Shown: positions 1 through 5,265 of the stretch, piece after piece
How positions within the stretch are numbered: position 1 is the stretch's first letter
Layout of the letters: every line of letters starts with the position of its first letter
DNA from: Actinomycetes bacterium
Lineage (GTDB): Bacteria > Actinomycetota > Acidimicrobiia > Acidimicrobiales > RAAP-2
DNA length: 7,728 nt
Assembly: GCA_021787255.1 (NCBI GenBank)
Contig: JAJYMD010000379.1
Coordinates: forward strand, 1 to 7,728
Reading direction: 5' to 3'
Notes under the pieces: model-generated
Told to the model about the DNA's origin: nothing
Seen by the model: the letters and a program-made list of their open reading frames with translations, nothing else
Databases searched by the model: none
Made by a program: the position numbers and the translations under genes

Positions 1-1703
1 TGGCCGGCCTCGGCGGTCATCTGGTCGATCGTGGCCCTCAGCTGGGCGCCCTCGCCCGCCAGCCCCGCGGCCTCTGCGGTGAGCCGGGCGATCTCGTCGC
101 GCAGCTGGCCGGTCTCCTGCGTGCGCTGCTCGAGCTCGAGCTCGAGCTCGGGGATCTCCTCGAGGCGGAGCAGCAGCGCGCGCAGCTTCGACACGTAGCC
201 GGTGTCGAGGAGGAGCGGCGCGGCGTCCTGGCGGGCGACGATCCGGCGTCTCGTCTCGTCCCAGACCTCCGGAGGGTGGACGGTCTTCGAATTCTCGGCG
301 TTCGCCCAGACCCTCAGCATCGCCGCGACGGTCGGTGCCTCGGCCACGCCGCAGATCGCGGCGGAACGGAGGAGGTGGTCCCAGTCCTCGAGCACCGGGA
401 GGGACTCGTCCCACTCCAGGCCGAGCTCGGCCACGACCGAGCGCGGGACCGCGTAGCCGTTGTTCGGCGTGAAGTTGTCGCGCAGGTGCTCGACGAAGTC
501 GAAGGCGAGGGGGTAGTCGACGCGTGGCCTGCTCGTGACCGCGTAGCCGACGTCGCCGGCCGAGGTGCCCGGCGTCCTCGAGATCTGCTGGGTCGCGACC
601 CCCACGTGCAGCGCGTGACCCGGGGCCCGCTCGGCTGCGGCGCTCAGCGCCTCGACCCAGTGGGCGAAGACGAGGTCGTCGTCGTCGAGGGTGGCGAGGT
701 AACGGCCGCGCGCTTGGCGGGCCCCTACGTTCAGGGGGCGGCACCGCCCGCCCCCGCGCACCTCTACGACCCGCACCCGGTCGGAGAAGGACGGATGGAA
801 CTCGGCGACGAGGTCTTCGACCCACCGGGTCGCACCGGGCTCGGGGTCGTGGACCACGACGAGCACCTCGAAGTCGGCGCAGCGCTGTGCCGCGAGGCAC
901 AGCAGGGTCTCCTGCAGCGTCTCGGGGCGCTTTCCCTGGGTCCTCACGAGCACCGTCAGGAAAGGGGCCTCGGTCGGCGGGCGGTCCACCTTCGGAGGCT
1001 CGGGCACGACCGCCTCGTAGAGCCGCACGAGCTGCTCGTCGTACGCGCCGGGCCCGGCCATCTCGCGCAGCGCGACGAGCTCGGCGCCCACCGGCGTCGT
1101 CCGCTGCAGCGGCACCGAGTCCGCGGGGAAGTGCTGGCCGGACACCGCGCGCTCGACGTCCTCGGCGTCGATCTCGGCCCAGCCGAGCAGCGCCATCGTC
1201 GACCGCAGCGAGACGGGCGAGAAGTGCCGGACGTGCGCGTCGTCGAGCACACTGCCCCGGCGGGGCTCCCAACGCCCGAGGAGCAGCTTCGTCGCGACGT
1301 CGAGGTGGGTGACGTTCGGCACGCACAGCGCGAGCGCGGCACCGGTCTGCTCGCAGAACCAGTGCGCCGAGCGGGCGAGACCCGCCATGTCGGGCACCCT
1401 CGCCGGCAGGTCGCCGAGCCACACCGCCGCCACGCGACGCCCGGCGATGGCGCCGAGCGTGTCCTCGAAGACGGCGTCCGGCGCGGAGAGGTCCCCCTCC
1501 ACGACGTGGGCTCCGAGGGAGGCGAGGCGCTGCGCGCTCGTCTCGTCGGAGGCGAGCCCGAGGGGCGTGAACCCCGCGTCCTGCAGCGCGCCTGCCAGCT
1601 CGTCGTCGTCGGAGGCGAGGTCGACCACGACCCAGCCCGGAGCGCACCGACGCCGCCGCAGGAGCTCGAGCAGTGCCCGTCGAGCAGCCGCGGGCACGCT
1701 CAC
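1..1703 (-). CDS. Fusion: degenerate methyltransferase-like domain + GT2 glycosyltransferase + coiled coil (3' end outside window)
   Basis: The first 567 residues are visible; no stop occurs before the left edge. Residues ~20-180 resemble a class I methyltransferase of the Methyltransf_23 type: a VVVDLASDDDELA strand and loop (25-37), HVVEGDL (66-72), CVPNVTHLDVATKLLLGRWE (127-146) and DDAHVRHFSP (154-163). The Gly-rich SAM loop is replaced by ASDDD, so SAM binding is doubtful. Residues ~247-465 are a GT-A/GT2 domain: FLTVLVRTQGKRPETLQ, a DDDD metal/nucleotide-sugar motif at 340-343, and LEDWDHLLR (438-446) carrying the usual catalytic-base ED. Residues ~505-567 are heptad-like and charged (LRALLLRLEE..., QLRDEIARLTAEAA), suggesting a coiled coil continuing off the window. 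The GTG start overlaps the upstream GT2 stop (GTGA), so the two are probably translationally coupled. It probably transfers a sugar in cytoplasmic glycan assembly; donor and acceptor are unknown. Domain assignment is from motif recognition only. Confidence 0.88.
   Translation of the reverse strand, partial: MSVPAAARRALLELLRRRRCAPGWVVVDLASDDDELAGALQDAGFTPLGLASDETSAQRLASLGAHVVEGDLSAPDAVFEDTLGAIAGRRVAAVWLGDLPARVPDMAGLARSAHWFCEQTGAALALCVPNVTHLDVATKLLLGRWEPRRGSVLDDAHVRHFSPVSLRSTMALLGWAEIDAEDVERAVSGQHFPADSVPLQRTTPVGAELVALREMAGPGAYDEQLVRLYEAVVPEPPKVDRPPTEAPFLTVLVRTQGKRPETLQETLLCLAAQRCADFEVLVVVHDPEPGATRWVEDLVAEFHPSFSDRVRVVEVRGGGRCRPLNVGARQARGRYLATLDDDDLVFAHWVEALSAAAERAPGHALHVGVATQQISRTPGTSAGDVGYAVTSRPRVDYPLAFDFVEHLRDNFTPNNGYAVPRSVVAELGLEWDESLPVLEDWDHLLRSAAICGVAEAPTVAAMLRVWANAENSKTVHPPEVWDETRRRIVARQDAAPLLLDTGYVSKLRALLLRLEEIPELELELEQRTQETGQLRDEIARLTAEAAGLAGEGAQLRATIDQMTAEAG
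129..150. repeat. CTCGAG hexamer microsatellite inside CDS
   Basis: There are about 3.7 perfect copies of CTCGAG. On the minus strand they encode the alternating Glu-Leu run PELELELEQ (residues 518-526) at the start of the coiled-coil part of the fusion glycosyltransferase. A 6-bp unit would change the protein by two residues per slip without a frameshift. Confidence 0.85.
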
Positions 1704-2626
1704 GGATCGGCGTAGGAGAACCGGTGGAGCGCGTAGTCGTCGCCGACGAACTCTCCGACCCGGTGCTCGGGGTCGATGGGCTCCGGCATGCCCCCGGCCT
1801 CGACGCGGGCTCGCAGCTCTGCCGCGACCGCGCGCGAGAGCTCGTCGGGGGCGGCCTCGAGGCTCGCCAGTCGTTCGAGCGCCAGGTCCTGGCGGCTGTA
1901 GCGCCAGGGGAGCAGCACGCTCGCCATCGCCGACTGCTCGAGCTCCCGCTCGCCCGCACGGATCACGCCCGTGTCGTCGAGCCGCTTGTCGTGGAACACC
2001 CGCGCGGACGGACGGTGGACGACCCGCCATCCGGCGAGCCGCGCCCGCCAGGAGAAGTCGACGTCGTCGCCATGGAGGAAGAAGAGGTCCGCGTCGAAGC
2101 CGCCGATGGCCTGCAGGACGGCGCGGCGCACGAGGAAGCAGGAGCCCGACGCCCAGCTCACGTCGCCGGTCGCAGGGTCGTGGGCTTTCGGGTGCTCGAG
2201 CGGGAGCTGGCGGGCCTCGACGATCCCGACGTCCGGCTCGGCGAGCCCGGCCACGAGCTCGGCGACGAGGTGCGGGGAGGCGTAGGTGTCCGGGTTCGTC
2301 ACGAGGACGGCGTCCGCGGCGGCGTCCTCGAAGAGCCGGTTCTGGCCTCCCGCCGAGCCGAGGTTCGCGCCGTAGTGGAGGTAGGTGACGCGCGCGAAGG
2401 GGTGTGGGCCTGGGGCAAGGAGCTCCTCGGCTCGCCGGGCCGTCGGCTCCGGCGAGCTGTCGCCGATCGCGAGCTCGGCCGAGGCGATCGCGCCGGTGCC
2501 GAGCGCGTAGGCGCACGCCGCCGAGACGCCGGCCGCGAAGCGCACGACGTCGCTCGGTGCGACCTCGTAGAGGACCGTCTGGACGCGAAGCGAGAGGCTC
2601 CCCCCCGACACGTCGGGTTCGCGCAT
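1700..2626 (-). CDS. GT2 family glycosyltransferase, rhamnosyltransferase-like
   Basis: This 308-residue protein has the layout of WbbL/rhamnosyltransferase-type GT2 enzymes. The N-terminus LRVQTVLYEVAPSD (13-26) is the first Rossmann strand. NLGSAGGQNR (88-97) matches the family's NxGfaggnN signature. LVTNPD (108-113) is the NPD form of the DXD metal and nucleotide-sugar motif. WASGSCFLVRRAVLQAIGGF (158-177) followed by FFLHGDDVDFSWRARLAGW (182-200) is the conserved acceptor/catalytic block, with D187-D188 where the family has ED. No membrane segment or signal peptide is visible, so it should act on the cytoplasmic face. The ATG at 2626 follows the upstream GT stop by 10 bp with no Shine-Dalgarno sequence, and its own stop overlaps the next start by 4 bp. 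The middle position in a three-gene operon suggests sequential sugar additions to one glycan. The exact sugar cannot be deduced. Confidence 0.93.
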   Translation of the reverse strand: MREPDVSGGSLSLRVQTVLYEVAPSDVVRFAAGVSAACAYALGTGAIASAELAIGDSSPEPTARRAEELLAPGPHPFARVTYLHYGANLGSAGGQNRLFEDAAADAVLVTNPDTYASPHLVAELVAGLAEPDVGIVEARQLPLEHPKAHDPATGDVSWASGSCFLVRRAVLQAIGGFDADLFFLHGDDVDFSWRARLAGWRVVHRPSARVFHDKRLDDTGVIRAGERELEQSAMASVLLPWRYSRQDLALERLASLEAAPDELSRAVAAELRARVEAGGMPEPIDPEHRVGEFVGDDYALHRFSYADP

Positions 2627-2636
2627 CGCAGGGAGG

Positions 2637-3866
2637 TTAGCCCGGCGCGCCGAGGCGCTCTCCGGGGAAGGGGTTCGCAGGGAGCGCCGCCGCGCTCAGC
2701 CGCTCGACGAGGAGGTGCCGGTCGAGCTCCTCGAGCGTCGTGAAGCGGTGCAGCGACCCGGGGCTCCACAGGAACTCCGAGGTCTCGGAGAAGTGGTCGT
2801 AGTGGACGTGCCAGCCCTTCTCCCGCTCTTCGGGGCTGAAGCGGCTCTTGCGCTCGGTGAGCACCTTGCGCCGGCCGTGGTCGCTCGAGCGGATGGGGTA
2901 GTGACGGAGCAGGAACCGGTACGGGAAGACTCGCCGGCCCGGGAACTCCGCGTCGTGGCCGCCCGAGGAGGCGAACCGGACCGGCTCGGGTTGCGGTTTC
3001 CACGCCTTCTGCTGGCGGAAGGCGGCGTGGTGGTCGCCGAACTCGAACCAGCAGAACGACTCCTCCAGGCGGCCTGCTCCCCCCCAGCGGTCGTCGACCG
3101 GCCGGAAGTTCATGACGACGTGGTCGACGCAGTTGAACCCGAACCGCTCGACGCACCAAAGGGCGCGTCGCAGCGACACCCCCGGCCAGGGTGATTGGCG
3201 GACCTCGTCGGCGTCGTGGTTCACCACCCAGTCCGCGCCCGAGGCGTGCGCGATCTCCTCCACTCGCCCGAGCAGCTTTTCCAGCTCGAAGTAGCGGGGT
3301 GGCGAGCTCTCGGGGAACCGCTCGACGGTGATCCCTTCGTCGTGTGCAGCTCGGCTCGTCGCGATGGCGAAGGTGGCGTCGGTCGACCAGTTGTCCACGA
3401 GGTGCACGCGGATCTCGTCGTCGCGCAGGCGCGAGAGGAGGTCCCCGACGACGTCTGCTTCGTTGAAGGTCGTGACGACCGCGAGGACGTCGAACTCCGC
3501 GGGCGTGGGCTCGACTGCTGAGGGGTCCCAGCGGTCGAAGATCGTGAGGGGCACCCTGCGCGCCGCCCCGGGCAGGCCGCGCCCTGCGATCCCGCGGAAC
3601 GCGACGTGCGCGTGCGCGCGGCGCGCGCACAGCTCGTCCCACCACGCCGCGCTCCTCCCCACCCTGACCGTCACCGCGCTCGCCGACGACGGCGTCGCGA
3701 GGGGGTGCCAGAGGAGCTCGGCACGCCCGGCGCCCGCCTCGCGGAGGGTCCGCTCGAGGTAGTGGCCGAACGCGCGCACGACGTCGGGCCCGGGGGCGAC
3801 ACCGTCGGGCAGGAGCAGGCCGTTCATCGGTTCATCGGCGCCGAGGGCATCGGTCGGCGACGGCAC
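2637..3866 (-). CDS. GT2-like glycosyltransferase (DAD motif)
   Basis: From the GTG at 3866 the protein is 409 residues; from the ATG at 3827 it is 396 (numbering below uses the ATG). I prefer the GTG because TAGCGT, an actinobacterial TANNNT-type -10, ends 7 nt before it, which fits a leaderless start; neither start has a Shine-Dalgarno sequence. A leading domain (~1-110) ends with VPLTIFDRWDP. The GT-A fold follows: FDVLAVVTTFNEADVVGDLL (112-131), VHLVDNWSTDATFAIA (141-156), and WVVNHDADEVR (200-210) with the DAD metal site. The C-terminal part has RFLLRHYPIRSSDHGRRKVL (304-323) and a His/Tyr-rich GWHVHYDHF (338-346), as in GT2-like proteins of surface polysaccharide loci. It is the first gene of the minus-strand operon and is divergent from the methyltransferase at 3946. 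The frame stays open upstream to 4256, but that part is antisense to the proline repeat and is not taken as coding. Substrate unknown. Confidence 0.88.
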   Translation of the reverse strand: MPSPTDALGADEPMNGLLLPDGVAPGPDVVRAFGHYLERTLREAGAGRAELLWHPLATPSSASAVTVRVGRSAAWWDELCARRAHAHVAFRGIAGRGLPGAARRVPLTIFDRWDPSAVEPTPAEFDVLAVVTTFNEADVVGDLLSRLRDDEIRVHLVDNWSTDATFAIATSRAAHDEGITVERFPESSPPRYFELEKLLGRVEEIAHASGADWVVNHDADEVRQSPWPGVSLRRALWCVERFGFNCVDHVVMNFRPVDDRWGGAGRLEESFCWFEFGDHHAAFRQQKAWKPQPEPVRFASSGGHDAEFPGRRVFPYRFLLRHYPIRSSDHGRRKVLTERKSRFSPEEREKGWHVHYDHFSETSEFLWSPGSLHRFTTLEELDRHLLVERLSAAALPANPFPGERLGAPG

Positions 3867-3873
3867 GGGGCCG

Positions 3874-3879
3874 ACGCTA
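3874..3879 (-). promoter_or_regulatory. Putative -10 hexamer (TAGCGT) for the minus-strand glycosyltransferase operon
   Basis: TAGCGT fits TANNNT and ends 7 nt before the GTG at 3866, again compatible with a leaderless transcript. It supports choosing this GTG over the ATG at 3827 and marks the likely promoter of the three-gene operon. Short motif in GC-rich DNA, so moderate to low confidence. Confidence 0.4.
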
Positions 3880-3902
3880 CCGCCGTGCGCCGAGGCCGGT
3901 GA

Positions 3903-3920
3903 GGGGGCCGCGCTGCCCCC
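3903..3920. promoter_or_regulatory. GC-rich inverted repeat in the divergent intergenic region
   Basis: GGGGGC (3903-3908) and GCCCCC (3915-3920) form a perfect 6-bp inverted repeat with a 6-nt loop, followed at once by the palindrome GCCGGC. It lies between the divergent starts at 3866 and 3946. It could be an operator or a hairpin, or simply a by-product of high G+C. Confidence 0.25.
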
Positions 3921-3945
3921 GCCGGCGACGCGCGACGATGACCCG

Positions 3946-5265
3946 GTGCGCGCGTCCTGCCTCCTACGCCGTCTCGGCGCGGCGCTCGCCCGGCGCGCGC
4001 TGCTCCGGCGCCTCGGCGAGCTGCTCATCGGCCTGGACTCGGCGCTCGCCCGGCGCGTCGAGGCACCTTCGAAGGAGACCGGGCCGCCCGGGCCTCCCAG
4101 GCCTCCCGAGCCGCCCGGTTCGCCGGCTCCGCCCGAACCGCCCGGGCCTCCCAGGCCTCCCAGGCCTCCCGAGCCGCCCGCTTCGCCGGCTCCGCCCGCT
4201 TCGCCCGAGCCTCCGCCTTCCCTTGTCGTGCCGCCGACCGTCGTGCCGTTCCTCACGTGCTATCCGCCGGGGCACTTCTACTCGCCCGTCCCGGACCTCG
4301 CCGACATCGAGGCGCAGGCCGACCGGCTCTTCGGCTCCGAACGGGACCTCCCGGGGATCGACCTGCGCGTCGAGGCCCAGGTGGAGCTGTTCGGCACGCT
4401 CGCGGCCCTCGCCCGGGAGGCGCCCCTGCCGGCCATCCCGGGCACCTCCTCCCGGTACGGCGTGGACAACCCGAACTACGGGATCGGCGACGCGTCGATG
4501 CTCCAGGCGATGCTGCGCCACCTCCGCCCGAGCCACTACCTCGAGGTGGGCAGCGGCTACACGACCGCTCTCGCGCTCGACACGAACGAGCGGTACCTGA
4601 AGGGCTCGATGGAGCTGTCGGCCATCGAGCCCCATCCCGAGCTGCTTCGCCAGGTCATCCGCCCGGGCGACCGGGTCGAGGTGCTCGCGCAACCGGTGCA
4701 GTCCGTGCCGTTGGAGCGGTTCCGCGCGCTGGGCTCTGGCGACGTGCTGTTCCTCGATTGCTCCCATGTGCTGAAGACCGGCAGCGACGTCCAGCACCTC
4801 TACACGAACGTCCTCCCGGTCCTCGCCGGCGGCGTGCACGTCCACGTCCACGACGTCTTCTGGCCGTTCGAGTACCTGCACCACTGGGTGGAGGCCGGTC
4901 GCGCGTGGAACGAGGCCTACCTCCTCCACGCGTTCTTGCTGTTCAACGACGCGTTCGAGATCGTGCTGTGGAACCACTACCTCGCGCTCGAGCACCGCGA
5001 CCTCGTCATGGCAGAGCTGCCGGCGATGCTCCGGACACCAGGGGGCTCGATCTGGCTCAGGCGTGCTCGAGGGGCTCACGACGCTCACGCGACCGGCGCG
5101 CGCGACGTGGCGTCAGGAGCCGAAGCGACGGCGAGGCCGTCAGGCGTCGATGCCGCCTCGCGGTCGCGTCGGCGTCCCCACCACGCCCAGGAGAGCGTCG
5201 CGACGACAAGCGCGCCCGCCACCGCCGCGACGACGAGCCCGACGCCGAGGAGCCGGGGTGCATAG
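3946..5265 (+). CDS. Class I SAM-dependent methyltransferase (Methyltransf_24-like) with PPX-repeat N-terminus
   Basis: This 439-residue protein starts at a GTG, the first start codon in an open frame; no Shine-Dalgarno sequence or clear -10 is seen. Residues 1-40 are Arg/Leu-rich and possibly amphipathic. Residues 46-91 are PPX/SPX triplets. The catalytic core runs from ~100 to 372: CYPPGHFYSPVPDL (105-118), SRYGVDNPNYGIGDASM (169-185), the SAM loop YLEVGSGYTTALA (198-210), acidic IEPHPE (227-232), GDVLFLDCSHVLKTGSDV (265-282), GGVHVHVHDVFWPFEYL (295-311) and WNEAYLLHAFLLFND (321-335). Unlike the fused domain at the left, the G-S-G loop and acidic residues are intact, so activity is likely. 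The family normally ends around the GGSIWLRR block (366-373); the further ~66 residues are Ala/Arg/Thr-rich and lie antisense to the membrane gene. It probably methylates a sugar or another glycan component (inference from neighbours). Confidence 0.88.
   Translation: MRASCLLRRLGAALARRALLRRLGELLIGLDSALARRVEAPSKETGPPGPPRPPEPPGSPAPPEPPGPPRPPRPPEPPASPAPPASPEPPPSLVVPPTVVPFLTCYPPGHFYSPVPDLADIEAQADRLFGSERDLPGIDLRVEAQVELFGTLAALAREAPLPAIPGTSSRYGVDNPNYGIGDASMLQAMLRHLRPSHYLEVGSGYTTALALDTNERYLKGSMELSAIEPHPELLRQVIRPGDRVEVLAQPVQSVPLERFRALGSGDVLFLDCSHVLKTGSDVQHLYTNVLPVLAGGVHVHVHDVFWPFEYLHHWVEAGRAWNEAYLLHAFLLFNDAFEIVLWNHYLALEHRDLVMAELPAMLRTPGGSIWLRRARGAHDAHATGARDVASGAEATARPSGVDAASRSRRRPHHAQESVATTSAPATAATTSPTPRSRGA
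4087..4203 (+). repeat. Duplicated 54/63-bp unit encoding PPX triplets
   Basis: Copy A (4087-4140, 54 bp) and copy B (4141-4203, 63 bp) share the order CCCGGGCCTCCCAGGCCTCC, GAGCCGCCCG, TTCGCCGGCTCCGCCCG. They differ by a 9-bp AGGCCTCCC insertion in copy B and a few substitutions near the ends. Both are multiples of three, so the methyltransferase frame is kept. The translated block (residues 46-91) reads as triplets PPG, PPR, PPE, PPG, SPA, PPE and so on. Confidence 0.9.
5080..5114. terminator. Weak hairpin at the 3' end of the YfhO-like gene
   Basis: GACGC-T-CACG-CG (5080-5091) can pair with CG-A-CGTG-GCGTC (ending 5114), with single-base bulges on each side. It covers the membrane gene's stop codon (5085-5087). 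No T-tract follows on either strand, so intrinsic termination is doubtful; it also lies inside the plus-strand methyltransferase frame. Confidence 0.18.

Noticed and set aside
276..1715. A 479-codon plus-strand open frame opposite the fusion glycosyltransferase
   Set aside because: Its translation is Arg/Gly/Val/Glu-rich with no motif, while the opposite strand gives clear GT2 and methyltransferase-like motifs through the same stretch. Long antisense frames are expected at this G+C.
4081..4218. Collagen-like (Gly-X-Y) domain
   Set aside because: Glycine appears in only a few of the triplets; the constant feature is Pro-Pro, so a triple helix is not expected.
3867..4256. Upstream extension of the minus-strand glycosyltransferase into a Gly-rich (GGSGG, GGLGG) N-terminus resembling PGRS-type repeats
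   Set aside because: It would be the exact antisense of the PPX repeat in the methyltransferase and would cross the divergent intergenic region. The TANNNT-GTG pair at 3866-3879 gives a better start.
3964..5088. A 374-codon minus-strand frame opposite the methyltransferase
   Set aside because: It is a repetitive Arg/Gly/Leu-rich shadow; the plus strand carries a well-conserved methyltransferase core.
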